Assembly (NCBI GenBank): GCA_958510875.1
Contig: OY294067.1
Location: 137,609,726-137,673,725 of the forward strand
DNA length: 64,000 nt
Direction: 5' to 3'
DNA from: Endomychus coccineus
Lineage: Eukaryota; Arthropoda; Insecta; Coleoptera; Endomychidae
The notes under the pieces were generated by a model. It was not told the DNA's origin and ran no database searches. It was given only the letters and a program-made list of their open reading frames with translations. A program made the position numbers and the translations under genes. This document shows positions 9,855 to 21,856 of the stretch, piece after piece. The stretch's first letter is position 1. Every line of letters starts with the position of its first letter.

Positions 9855-10965
9855 CTTAATTTTGGTCTTATGTTCCTACAGAAAAAGGTTGCTCACGTAT
9901 ACCCTCACAGATGAAATATAATAACAGAGATCTATCGGATAGTGAGTCCATAGTCGAAGCATATGCTGATCATTTTGCTAATTCGTTTAATCCCTGTACT
10001 ATTATCACGGAAAATGATATTATTATGTCAATAAATAGAATGAAAAATTCAAGTTCGGTTGGTTTTGATAAAATACTCGTGTTTTTTATTGAAGATTGTA
10101 AACAATTATTAATTAAACCTTAAATTATTCAATCTTTGTATGCAAACGAGCTCATTTCCTGATGTTTGGAAAGGGTGTAAAATTTGTCTTGTACACAAAA
10201 AGGGTGATCGGTCAGATGTCAGTAACTACAGACCTATAAGTATATTATCCAACATATCTAAGGTTTTTGAAACTATACTTTATAATAAAATTTACCACTA
10301 TGTGCATTAAAAACTTTCACCATTACAATATGGATTTATGAGCGGGCGGCTCACTACAAGCAACCTAATACATTTTACTCAGTACGTGCCTGAATCATTG
10401 GAACATTTTCGTGAGGTTCATGTAGTCTATACTGACTTTCCTAAAGCGTTCGATAGAGTGGATCATAAACTGATATTAGATAAACTCTTGCAATTTGATG
10501 TTTCTAGTGATATCATAGCTTTAATAAGGTCTTATCTATTCAACAGGCAACAATATGTTGTGCATAATAACTTCAAGTCTGAGTGCTATGACGCGTCATC
10601 TGGTGTTCTTCGATCCTAACTTAGATCCCATCTTATTCTTGATATTCATTAATGATATCGTAGATATTGTTGAATATTCCAAAATATTGATATTTGTTGA
10701 TGATATTAAAATTTTCAGGAGTATTAATGATGTAAATGACTGCTTAAAACTTCAATCAGATGTTAACATAATCTTTGAATGGTCGGTAACGCACTGTTTA
10801 CATCTCAACATTGAAAAATGTCAGTTTATGATCTACTCAGCTAGCTCAAATGAAGCGACTTTTAAATTGGGAACATCAATTTAAAGGAGGTGGATAATAT
10901 AAGAGATTTGGGTGTATTATATGACAAAAAACTTAATTTTGATCTTCATATAAGTAAACTTGTTA
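9855..10965 (+). pseudogene. Jockey-like non-LTR retrotransposon reverse transcriptase relic
   Basis: Broken pieces of an RT in order: a pre-RT region (YADHFANSFNP; RMKNSSSVGFDKI), finger/palm motifs (CLVHKKGDRSDVSNYRPISI), then YTDFPKAFDRVDHKLIL, then GVLRSNLDPILFLIFINDI. The catalytic box reads FVDDIKIF instead of the usual FADD/YADD. The end is LHLNIEKCQFM and IRDLGVLYD. Frames change at about 10,122, 10,300 and 10,600. The endonuclease and 3' end are missing. It sits between copies of the 79-bp repeat. Confidence 0.8.
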
Positions 10966-11035
10966 AACCGGTGACGATAACTAATTCAATCTGGTGGCCA
11001 TAGTTTACGAAAGATGATGACGTCACCAGCGACGG
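10965..11035. repeat. Single copy of the CRE-containing 79-bp repeat
   Basis: Contains aattcaatctggtggccatagtttacg and an exact TGACGTCA at 11,018-11,025, immediately upstream of the metalloproteinase start, where it could act as promoter or enhancer DNA. Function is inference. Confidence 0.65.
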
Positions 11036-11101
11036 TCGCTGATATACACAAGGTTTTTTCATAGATCCGAAATCATTAGGTGTAAAGTTGTTGACGGCAG
11101 C

Positions 11102-12835
11102 ATGTTATTATTATTATTTTCCTCATGTTTCCTTGCTGTTCAAGCGTACGAATATTCTGTGAAATATGATTATATGGAAGAAAATTCCAATGATTCAAGT
11201 GATACTAAGGTTGGGATCAAAGTATTTCAAGAATTCTATCGTTTATCGATAGATGGCACCCTAAATAATGGGACTTTGGAATTAATGAAAACAAAAAGAT
11301 GTGGAGTAGGTAATGATCCTTTCCAATACAGAATAACTTCAAAATGGTTGGAGCAGAAATTGACATGGCATTTCAGATATGCAGGCCCTCAATTGGTTCA
11401 AATGACTACACAAATTTTCGGAATATGGAGCAGAAATTCAGGATTGTATTTTGAATATAAAGCGGGTGACACAGAGCCGATATACTTATTTCGTTTCGAA
11501 GGGGTATCCATCAAAGAATATCGAACAACAAGGAGTGCTTAGTGGTGCTTGACGGACCTGGAATTGTTCTTGCACATTCGGATTTTCCTGTAACTGATGG
11601 ATCAGCGGTAGAAACACATCTAGATCAAGATGAAACATGGTGTAGAACAAAAACGAAACCCCAAGGTAAGGAAGCGAGTTTATTTTCGGTTCTATTGCAC
11701 GAAATTAGACATGCTATAGGGATAGGTCATTCAGTTAATGATGAATCTATAATGTATGCATTTTACGAAGAGACTAAAGACTTTTCGAATATAACCTTGA
11801 GTAGCGGTGATATTTTTTGTTGTGCAGAGCTTGTATGGAAAACCAACAAACAGGTCTGTCGTAATACCTGTTACCACTACTTCAACAACTACCCCAACAA
11901 GTAGTACTCCTACACCTCCAAATATATGTAATATAAAACGGCTACACACCTTCCTTAGAAACTAGAATCATGCCACAACCAATGTTAATTACGGACTGGT
12001 TATCATTTTTACCACGCAATTTCAAGAAAATATCGGCAATCTATCAACGACTCTCAGGAGAAATTGTATTCTTCATAGATAGAATGGTGTATATGATGGA
12101 ATTTCCAAGTTTACAGCTGGTTGATGGTTGACCAAAGTCCAATTCACACACGTTCAAAATACCGATTGTTCAAATACAGGCTGTGGTGAGCTTATATACA
12201 GGACACACCTATGTTTTTCACAATAATCGTTACTTTGTTGAAATGAACGAGTGCAACTTCACCCCTAAATATGACAGTTTGATAACAAAGCTCTTTTATA
12301 CAGCCCCCGCATCGTCATCGGCCGTATTTCGGTACATCGATGTGATATCATATTTTTTCCAGAAAGATATGGTTTACCACTATAACGAATCTCTTCACAC
12401 CTTGGTGAAGGTGGAAAAATTAAATCCAAACATTTTCGGAATAAAATGTTCAAATGTGAGCTAATTCGACCAGTTGAAAGAAATATTGAATGAGATTCTA
12501 TCACGACAAACTATCCCAATAGAAGCCCTGACAGCTGAAAATGATGATGAATATGTGGGAGAAGAAACGATCTTTCCAAACGACTAAGAGGGACGATCGA
12601 TTTTAGGGGGAAACGAGCTGATGACAAATCTTTGGATTCCCTTTCTTCTCAAGGTGACGATCATGGCACTGAGGGTGGCACTAATTATTGGCAAACTGAA
12701 GGAGCCCAACCAACAACACCGATTAATCATCAAACTGGAGTGACATCACAGAAAGAAAATGAAATTTATGAAATGCAGTGTTTTATTCTTGGCATCTTAT
12801 CAGTTTTACTACTCAAAATCTTTTTGAAAATGTAA
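11102..12835 (+). pseudogene. Intronless matrix metalloproteinase (MMP)-like gene, frameshifted
   Basis: Would be a secreted or surface zinc endopeptidase. The first frame starts with a signal peptide (MLLLLFSSCFLAVQA) and a propeptide with the cysteine-switch CGVGND (Cys about residue 67). A shift in the GGGG run near 11,501-11,504 leads to the second frame, with DGPGIVLAHS and the zinc-binding site HEIRHAIGIGHS (about 11,698-11,733), then the Met-turn SIMYAFYE. Another shift near 11,825-11,835 precedes the LYGKP end of the catalytic domain and a Thr/Pro-rich linker. Hemopexin-type segments follow (about 12,020-12,130 and 12,183-12,464, ending in the expected Cys). A low-complexity stretch and a C-terminal hydrophobic segment (12,632-12,835) could anchor it in membrane. 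Animal MMP genes normally have introns; none here, suggesting a retrocopy or virus-borne gene. Start: the ATG at 11,102 gives the signal peptide. Confidence 0.8.
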
Positions 12836-12864
12836 AAGAAACGTATTAATAGATAATGATTTTG

Positions 12865-12965
12865 ACGAGTAACTGATTCAGCCCGACGACCATAGTTTAC
12901 GAACGATGATGACGTCATCGACGATGGTCAGTGGTCAATCAATCGATCATAGTTTATGAACGATG
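12865..12965. repeat. Copy of the CRE-containing repeat downstream of the MMP-like gene
   Basis: Contains gattcagcccgacgaccatagtttacg and an exact TGACGTCA at 12,910-12,917, then a second half unit (gatcatagtttatgaacg). Same placement relative to the gene's 3' end as the array at 9,255. Confidence 0.65.
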
Positions 12966-13079
12966 ATGAACACTTGAATAATTAAACATATCTAATAATT
13001 AACGCAAGCCCATTTCATAGTTAACTTTTTATTTTTGAAATAATAGAAGAACTTTATATTTTTACATCAATATATTGAC

Positions 13080-13870
13080 ATTATCATTTGCTCATTCATA
13101 GCTTCATTCTTGTGAGAGATGACACGTTCTATCAATGACTCGATGTTGACATCAGTGATCAATTGTTCATCTCCCTCTTCTTCTTTGGCACGAATAAGAT
13201 TTCCTCTTGCATATCATATCAAATCGGTACGGAAATTCTGTTCCACTCCGTTACCAATATCGATAGCATGAGATATGTTTGACCATTTGCGTATTAATCG
13301 CATTCCTCGATTTTGTAATTTTCTGTGGGCATCACGCCAACCATCCTCTTGTCGACGTATTAGGTCCTATTCAGGTCTCATATATCATTCGATGTTCGAT
13401 AATTCGAAATCAATAGCGTCTAGAACGTAATATTTCTTTCGTGCGTCAGTGTTATCACAAATTTCTAAATGGTCAATATGTGGGTTTTTCCTAAACAATC
13501 TTGTTATAACACCCATTTTAGCGTAATATTTTTTACCGCGATAACCCAACCAATATCTTCATTTATAAGAATGCGTTGGTTTAGTTGTATATTCCAAAAT
13601 AAATAGTTTCTTTTACCGTTTCTTATATCGAGCCCAAATTTTAAGCACATTTCATTAACTGTTAACTTAATAAAATTATTGGTGGACCATGTAGCCACAT
13701 TTGAATCACGAACGCGCGCTGCTAAGCTCATTTTCTCACTGAACATTTTCTGGAATGATTCTTTTTTCCATACGTGGGAACGTGAATAGTGAGGGTAACT
13801 CTCCGTTTTGATCGATCTCATTGCAAATGTTGATCGGTGACCGATGTCTTCACTAGTTGTTTCAATATGT
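13080..13870 (-). pseudogene. Unrecognised protein-coding relic
   Basis: A 126-codon open stretch (13,884-13,504, no convincing ATG at its start) continues after a frame change at about 13,510 into another frame that stays protein-like, with interspersed stops, to a terminal stop near 13,078 (for example HLEICDNTDARKKYYVLDAI and QNRGMRLIRKWSNISH). Mixed charged and hydrophobic composition, no domain I recognise, no signal peptide. It lies on the same strand as, and just downstream of, the DJR capsid-like gene, so it may belong to the same virus-like element. A degenerate CRE-type repeat unit borders it at 13,885-13,925. Confidence 0.45.
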
Positions 13871-14067
13871 TTCGTTTCCAGCAACCGGCGAGCATAGTTT
13901 ACAAACTACGACAGTCGGATGTCCATATCACCACCTACCGTTTGAGAAATAAAATATCAAATACAATAATAATTACATTTATTTGGAAAAATACATATTT
14001 ATTTTGGTAGTATAACATTTTAGAACTAAAATAATAGTATGATTCATGCAGCTCATCACTTGGTTCT

Positions 14068-14493
14068 TCACACTAAATTCCGAACTGATTCGGTAATCGG
14101 GGAATACTCCATGATACGATCGTTAATGATGATGCAATAAGCACGGCTGTTTTTAGGGAAATTGAGAAAACTCCCCATCTCTAGTTTGACGTCAATTGTT
14201 GATCACTTTATAGCGTCGTTTTGTTTTGAACAATCAATCACGAAAATTGCTTTATTCTTGAATGCTATATAATCTATCATCGGCTCGCTTATCATTTTAT
14301 TTGAAGATGATTTCTGGAAGTCGTAGTACATCTGGTACGCCCATGTATTGTTGATCGTTGAAATTGAATTTCGTTGCTTCATATGGATAACACTCTGAAT
14401 TCTGGTATAATTTTACATTTAGCAAGTTTATATTATTGAAATATGTACTCTGCTTAACAGGATTATTTTTTCGATCAGTTTGGAAAGCTAGAA
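14068..14493 (-). pseudogene. C-terminal half of a double-jelly-roll capsid-like gene
   Basis: Minus-strand segment resembling the second half of insect proteins annotated with a double jelly-roll-like domain, a capsid fold shared with Polinton/Maverick and adintovirus-type elements. Recognisable are FQTDRK near the interruption, NSECYPYE, IFVIDCSKQND, and near the end RAYCIIINDRIMEYSP. A frame change (about 14,330) and an in-frame stop (about 14,200) show it is dead. The stop codon is at 14,068-14,070. The 5' half is at 24,572-25,335; the frame runs on exactly if the block between is removed. The family call is from memory of conserved motifs, not a search. Confidence 0.6.
14484..14493. repeat. 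Target-site duplication, left copy (AAAGCTAGAA)
   Basis: Ten bases identical to 24,562-24,571. The left copy abuts the SINE 5' end and the right copy follows an A-run. Both copies lie at the same codons of the split DJR gene. Confidence 0.8.
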
Positions 14494-14863
14494 GGTAGCT
14501 CAGTGGTAGAAGCATCGATCTTCTAATCACTGTAACTGCCGGTCGCGGGTTCGAATCCAGCGACTGCGGAATTTTTCCGATGGCCCGAAAAAGTGGAGCG
14601 GCAAGATACAATGGGCTTCAAGCCCAAGTGTCATCGTGACTGCCCTGGTTGCAGGATCGAGCCTACCACACGAGGTGGAGTGTTTAGTGGGTATATCTGA
14701 GGTGATTAAGATCGGGACTCAGGGACTCCCACACTACCTTATGGGATGTTACAGGACCATAAGGTGCTCATAAAGGGTTTCAACCTCCTCGCCTTCCCCC
14801 CCAAAAAAAAGAAAACGTCTGGCACTCGGGGACTGCCGCGGTAAAGCTATTGCATAGCACTAC
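14494..14863 (+). mobile_element. tRNA-derived SINE
   Basis: The head has Pol III internal promoter boxes: A box in GGTAGCTCAGTGGTAGAAGC (14,494-14,513) and a perfect B box GGTTCGAATCC (14,548-14,558). The anticodon arm does not fold, so it is tRNA-derived, not a tRNA gene. A tRNA-unrelated body of about 250 bp follows, with a C-run and A-rich stretch at 14,800-14,818, then a short tail up to about 14,860. Starts exactly at the target duplication. Confidence 0.8.
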
Positions 14864-15946
14864 GCCACTGGAAGAAGTTGGGCAGAAAAACATCCACTAC
14901 CCCTTCAAAATCTTCACGAATTATGAGTAAAAAAATTTTTTGATCGCATAGAACATAGCTTGCTATGAGTAGAAAATGTTCGCAAAATATGTTTTCTGTA
15001 CGATAAACAGTTCCGGAGATCGTATCGTATTCCACAATACAGGCTATTACATACCAATATATAACCTGAACTGTGGATTCCTCTGTAAAAACGCGCCCTC
15101 TACAATACACACGCCCAATTGAAGTGAACTAAACGACGGTCAACGGCAGCAATAAAGTTTCTTCAACATCTTAGTAGGGTATATTCAGGTAGATTTGTCT
15201 CCAACGATTCGTACAGAGTCTTCCAATATATAATTTAGGTACATTTTGAAATCAATAATGTTGAAGTTCAAATTAGAAATATTAAAATACAAAACTTACT
15301 AGAAAAACCAAAACAAAGAATAGCAAACGAATTAAATATTACTCTACTAATATGGCATATGTATTAACAAAGTCAGAAAAATCGCAATATCAATTACAAA
15401 CCTGAAAGTCAGAAATGTTTAATCGGGACTATCTCAAATTTTTGATAAAAATTGGCTTCTTCAATTTTTACAGGTATAATTGAAAGTTTGAAATAAATAA
15501 TGTAAATAAATAAATGATGTTAGTGAATACAACTTTATTCAATCGAAAAAATTTTCACCTTTATCGTTATTTAGATGAAATTATATAGGTATATTTTGAC
15601 TATTCTTCATTTTTATTTGTTATAAGAAATTTTATTAATGAAATTATTGAATTTTTATGGTTTTTCAATATAAAAAAGTTATTTATATTCATAATTAAGA
15701 ATAAGAAATTTGGGTCGATTTCGACAATGCATTACCGAATAATGAATTTTTTATTTGCTTCAAAAATTGCACATGAAAAAATGCATTTTTTCAATGCAGA
15801 AATGCAGTTTCTCATTTGTATGAGACTCAGAAAGTGGGCAAATGGAGTAAATGCATCAAGGAATCGGATGCAAAAAACCGCATCTCGATCCGTCTTACTG
15901 CACAGGTTTTCGGACCTTTGGCCTATTTTTGTGTTAATTTTCCTCG
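14864..15946. other. No gene recognised
   Basis: AT-rich sequence inside the composite insertion. Only short chance frames; no repeat family recognised. Confidence 0.4.
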
Positions 15947-17910
15947 ACTATATCTCAGGACTCCGACAAGGTTCATCAGCGGTTTAGCATATATTTGTTG
16001 TGTGATGTTTTGATAAACAAGTAACTGAAGTACCGAATAGATTTTTCAACGACTATGCGTTACTCCGATTCTCATAGAGTAACGGGTACCCGAGTAACGA
16101 ATAGTTACTTTTCTGACAGAACTAGTTCAAAGTAAAAACAGTACGTTTTGTGTACGTTTAGAAGTTGTGGAAACCGACGAACTTCATCGAAAAAACATCA
16201 TCAAAGTGATATGAGCATGTTTTCAAGTAATATTTTGATACTACTTCATATCATATTACCATATATGTTAGCCTATGTTGAAGGTCATCGGCGCACTTAC
16301 TTTCTCATTATGAAGAGGTACCTTGAAAATTTTAATTTTTCAAGGTAAAATAGCTTAAACATATATTGAAGATATATGAAGTAGTTTCAAAACAGTACTT
16401 GAAAGTTTTTTTGATTTTAGATTTTATAACCTGTATATCACTAAATAGAAACCTTTTGCACTAATCTTCACATTCTGAGTCAAATATTTAGTCCAGTAAA
16501 TGAAGGTATTAATATTAAAATTTTTTTGTTATGAGCCGATTTTGATCAGTAAGGGCTCATTTTCTTCGGAATGATGTCTAGAACAAAGTGCGGGGGTTTA
16601 TTTTCCTGACTAATTGTTTATATTGTTAATAAACAATAATTAGTATTAAACAAATGCGTGTCTCAGAGCATTATAAGAAAAAATTAAAAAGTACAGGTTT
16701 TAAGTAATTGAATATTTTCAAGTGTTAAAGTAATAAACAAAGGTTCACAAAATGTTGATTAACAGTTTAACGAAAAAATTAAATTTAGCCCGCTTGCGCG
16801 ATATTAGACTCGATTTCGGATATTTTTAACTCGATGAATTCGTGTTCATCGAGTTAAAAATATCCGAAATTGAGTCCAATATCCCATAATCACCTAATTT
16901 CATTTTTTCGTTTATTTGTTAATTAACAAATTGTTTATCAACAAATGAAATAAACAATTTATTGCAATTATTAAATCACCAAATTCGTGTTCATCAAGAT
17001 CAAAATGTCCGAAATCGAGTCCAATATCGCATAACCAGACCTAATTTCATTTTTTCGTTTAATTTATCAACCAATGAAATAAACAATTTATTGCAAATAT
17101 ATTACCGAATTCGTGTTCATCGAGTTAAAAATATCCGAAGTCGAGGCCAATATCCCATAACTATCTAATTTCATTTTTTCGTTTATTTTTCAATTAACAA
17201 ATTGTTTATTAACAAATGAAATAAACAATTTATTGCAATTATACCGAATTCGTGTTCATCGAGTTAAAAATATCCGAAATCGAGTCCAATATCCCATAAC
17301 CACCTAATTTCATTTTTTGTTTATTAACAAATGAAATAAACAATTTATTGCAAATTATTAAATCACCAAATTCCTGTTCATCAAGTTGAAAATGTCCGAA
17401 ATCGAGCCCAATATCGCATAACCAGACGTTATTTCATTTTTTCGTCTATTTTATTAACAAATGAAATAAACAATCTATTGCAATTATATAACCGAATTCG
17501 TGTTCATCGAGTTAAAAATATCCGAAATCGAGTCCAATATCACATAACCACCTAATTTCATTTTTTTGTTTATTTGTTAATTAACAAATTGTTCATTAAC
17601 AAAGGAAATAAACAATTTATTGCAATTACATCACCGAATTCAGGTTCATCGAGTTAAAAATATTCGAAATCGAGTCCAATATCGCATAACCAGACCTAAT
17701 TTCATTTTTTCGTTTATTTGTTAATTAACAAATCGTTTATGAACATTGAATAATCTTTGTTAACCTTTGTTCATTACTTCAACACTTGAAAATATTCAAT
17801 TACTTGCTTAAAACCTGTACTTTTTAATTTTTTCTTATAATACTCCTGAGACACGCATTTGTTTAACACTAATTATTGTTTATTAACAATATAAACAATT
17901 AAACTGGTCA
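15947..17910. mobile_element. Fold-back element, copy 1, with satellite core
   Basis: A left arm (about 16,611-16,765) and a right arm (about 17,745-17,910) are inverted repeats of about 155-165 bp. They share AATTGTTTATATTGTTAATAAACAA, AAATGCGTGTCTCAG and AAGTACAGGTTTTAAG. Between them lie tandem monomers of 120-141 bp. Sequence left of the arm (15,947-16,610) is also shared with copy 2, so it either belongs to the element or was duplicated with it. No transposase frame. Confidence 0.7.
16800..17745. repeat. Satellite array, two alternating monomer types
   Basis: About seven monomers start with a/gaattcgtgttcatc at about 16,839, 16,980, 17,107, 17,248, 17,369, 17,496 and 17,636. Type A reads gttcatcgagttaaaaatatcc and ends cccataacca; type B reads gttcatcaagttgaaaatgtcc and ends gcataaccaga. 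They interleave (A, B, A, A, B, A, A). Each has an AT-rich tail with TTAATTAA-like palindromes. The first monomer is preceded by an inverted partial copy, giving a palindrome at 16,805-16,878. Confidence 0.8.
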
Positions 17911-19095
17911 GATACATAAGTTTGAATTGAACAAATGATGCTATAATACCAAGAAGACTTTAGAATAATTTTGAGAGATCAACAGATCAAATATACAAAT
18001 CAAAATGGTTCTGATTGAAAGGGAATAATTAGGAGAAATAGGTAATACATCAATAGGATGGCTAATATCAATGAGTGCACTGATTCCGAAATCGGTGTTG
18101 AATCGTTGCTTAATTTGTAAATAAATTTTAGATCTTGACACTAACAGCAATTGCTATCCGAATTCCATTGTTTCACTTTTTTTATTTTTCATATGACCTA
18201 AGTAGCGTGTATTTGTAAACTTCTTCCAAATTAATTGTAGATGTATGAAAATTTAGCGAATAATTCAAAATTAAGGTAAACTTCCTCATTGCTATTCCTG
18301 TCTTCCGAAGTTCTTTTGAAGATATAAATGGTTCTGAAAAATTGATAGAAATTGGTGACATATTATCAATTAGTATCGTGAATAATGAAAATTAATTATT
18401 CAATTGATTTTGAATTATAATTCAGAATTGGATCAATTTTATTTGCGAGTTATGTTCGAATCTCAGTTTCTAATTTTCATTCATCTCTCCAAAATTGTGA
18501 AAGACAGGTGAAGGAGTGTTTAAATTTATCGTTTTATAGAGAATTCTTATTGTGGAAATAATTAAACTAGACCTGAAATTTAACCAAATTAAAAATATGT
18601 AGATGTTCCAGTTGAGAATATCGATTTCCCGTTATTTTACCAGGCCTGATTCATCAAGTAGTTTTTGATAACGACTTGTGCAATTCAGAATAAGCGTAGG
18701 CAAATAAGTAAATATTCCACTTCCTACTATAACTTATTCATAATTTATATTCTTATTGCCAAATATTGCCATTCAGTTGAGGGTACAAACTACCTGGAGA
18801 TTCTCTAGTCAGTTTATTACTACCACTAGTTAGAGAAATGCGTTGAAGAAAATAATAAATTGCGGCTATTGAACTATCACTCCTGGATCGTCGAAAATAT
18901 ATTAATTTAATTTTATAGGTACTATTTTATTATTCCAGCTCTAATAACAGTACCTACTTACTCACTTCCTTATAACAATATACAAGGTGTTGCATTATTA
19001 ATTGCACATTCATACTAACTGAATTATACTAGACTTAACAAGTGAAGAAAAAAATTATGAGCATGTATTCAAGTAATATTTTTATTCTACTAAAT
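17911..19095. other. No gene recognised between the fold-back copies
   Basis: AT-rich unique-looking sequence with short chance frames only. Confidence 0.4.
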
Positions 19096-21856
19096 ACTAT
19101 ATCTCCAGACTCCGACAAGGTTTATCAGCGGTGTAGCATATATTTGTTGTGTGATGTTTTGATAAACAAGAAACTGAAGTACCGAATAGATTTTTCAACG
19201 AATATGCGTTACTCCGATTCTCATAGAGTAACGGGTACCCGAGGAACGAATAGTTACTTTTCTGACAGCACTAGTGCAAAGTAAAAACAGTACGTTTTAT
19301 GTACGTTTAGAAGTTGTGAAAACCGACGAATTTCATCGAAAAAACATCATCAAAGTGATATGAGCATGTTTTCAAGTAATATTTTGATACTACTTCATAT
19401 CATATTACCATAGATGTTAGCCTATGATGAAGGTCCCCGGCGCACTTACTTTCTCATAGCTTAAACATATATTGAAGATACCTATATGAAGTAGTTTCAA
19501 AATAGTGCTTGAAAGTTTTTTGATTTTTGATTTAATAACCTGTATATCACTAAATAGACCTTTTGCACTAAATCTTCACATTCTGAGTCAAATATTTAGT
19601 CCAGTAAATGAAGGTATTAATATTTAAATTTTTTTGTTATGAGCCGATTTTGATCAGTGAGGGCTCATTTTCTTCGTAATGATGTCTAGAACAAAGTGCG
19701 GGGTTTATTTTTCTGACTAATTGTTTATATTGTTGATAAACAATAATTAGTATTAAACAAATGCGTGTCTCAGAGCATTATAAGAAAAAATTAAAAAGTA
19801 CAGGTTTAAGCAAGTAATTGAAGATTTTCAAATGTTAAAGTAATAAACAAAGGTTCACAAAGCTTACTCAGTGTTCATAAACAATCTGTTAATTAACAAA
19901 TTAACGAACAAATGAAATTTAGCCCGCTTGGGCGATATTAGACTCCATTTCGGATATTTCTAACTCGATGAACACGAATTTGTTGATATAATTGCAATAA
20001 ATTGTTTATTTCGTTTGTTAATAAACAATTTATCAGTTAACAAATAAACGAAAAAATTAAATTAGGTCTGGTTATGTGATTTTGGACTCGATTTTGGATA
20101 TTTTCAACTCTATGAACACGAATTAGTTGATATAATTGCAACAAATTGTTTATTTCATTTGTTAATAAACAATTTGTTAGTTAACAAATAAACAAAAAAT
20201 GAAATTAGGTGGTTATGGGATATTGGACTCGATTTCGGATATTTTTAACTCGATGAACACGAATTCGTTAATATAATTTCAATAAATTGTTTATCTCATT
20301 TGTTAATAAACAATTTGTTAATTAACAATTAACAGTTATTAAATCATCAAATTCGTGTTCATCAAGTTGAAAATGTCCGAAATCGAGTCCAATATAGCAT
20401 AACCAGACCTGATTTCATTTTTTCGTTTATTTTATTAACAAATGGAATAAACAATTTATTGCAATTATTAAATCACCAAATTCGTGTTCATCAAGTTGAA
20501 AACGTCCGAAATCGAGTCCAATATAGCATAACCAGACCTGATTTCATTTTTTCGTTTATTTTAATAACAAATGAAATAAACAATTTATTGCAATTATATT
20601 ACCGAATTCGTGTTCATCGAGTTAAAAATATCCGAAATGGAGTCCAATATCCCATAGCCACCTAATTTCATTTTTTCGTTTATTTGTTAATTAAGAAATT
20701 GTTTATTAACAAATGAAACAAACAATTTATTGCAATTATTAAATCACCAAATTCGTGTTCATCAAGTTGAAAATGTCCGAAATCGAGTCCAACATCCCAT
20801 AACCAGACCTAATTTCATTTTTTCGTTTATTTGTTAATTAACAAATTCTTTATTAACAAATGAAATAAACAATTTTTTGCAATTATATTACCGAATTCGT
20901 GTTCATCGAGTTGAAAATATCCGAAATCGAGTCCAAAATCACATAACCTGTCCTAATTTCATTTTTTCGTTCATTAGTTAATTAACAAATTGTTTATTGA
21001 CAAATGAAATGAACAATTTTTCGCAATTATATTACCGAATTCGTGTTCATCGAGTTGAAAATATCCGAAATCGAGTCCAAAATCACATAACCAGACCTAA
21101 TTTCATTTTTTCGTTTATTTGTTAATTAACAAATTGTTTATTGACAAATGAAGTAAACAATTTATTGCGATTATATTACCGAATTCGTGTTCATCGAGTT
21201 AGAAATATCCGAAATCGAGTCCAATATCCCATAACCACCTAATTTCATTGTTTCGTTTATTTGTTAATTAACAAATTATTTATCAAAAAATGAAACAAAC
21301 AATTTATTGCAATTATTAAATCACCAAATTCGTGTTCATCAAGTTGAAAATGTCCGAAATCGAGTCCAATATCGCATAACCAGACCAAATTTAATTTTTT
21401 CGTTTATTTGTTAATTAACAAATGAAATAAGCAATTTATTGCAATTTATTATTACCGAATTCGTGTTCATCGAGTTAAAAATATCCGAAATCGAGTCCAA
21501 TATCCCATAACCACCTAATTCCATTTTTTCGTTTGTTAATTAACAAATTGCGTATTAACAAATGAAATAAACAATTCATCGAAATTACATTACCGAATTC
21601 GAGTTCATCGAGTTAAAAATATTCGAAATCGAGTCCAATATCGCATAACCAGACCTAATTTCATTCTTTCGTTTATTTATTAATTAACAAATTGTTTATG
21701 AACATTGAGTAAGCCTTGCGAACCTTTGCTTATTACTTTAACACTTGATAATATTCAATTACTTGCTTAAAACCTGTATTTTTTAATTTTTTCTTATAAT
21801 ACTCTGAGACACGCATTTGTTTAACACTAATTATTGTTTATTAACAGCTGGCGTTA
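19096..21856. mobile_element. Fold-back element, copy 2, with partly inverted satellite core
   Basis: Matches copy 1 from its left shared segment (19,096 corresponds to 15,947) through the left arm (19,724-19,880). The right arm (21,694-21,856) is again inverted and stops short of the outermost bases seen in copy 1. Small indels separate the copies. No coding frame. Confidence 0.7.
19900..21695. repeat. Satellite array with internal orientation switch
   Basis: The first three or so monomers (19,915-20,335) are in reverse orientation. From about 20,340 about ten monomers run forward (starts near 20,350, 20,478, 20,605, 20,749, 20,890, 21,036, 21,178, 21,322, 21,462 and 21,593), again mixing types A and B. 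Confidence 0.8.

Noticed and set aside
14494..14568. Functional tRNA gene
   Set aside because: A and B boxes are present but the anticodon arm does not pair, and the sequence continues into a body and A-rich tail flanked by a target duplication, so it is a SINE.
16740..21700. CRISPR-like array
   Set aside because: Monomers are contiguous 120-141-bp satellite units without distinct spacers, in a eukaryotic repeat-rich context, with inverted arms at both ends.
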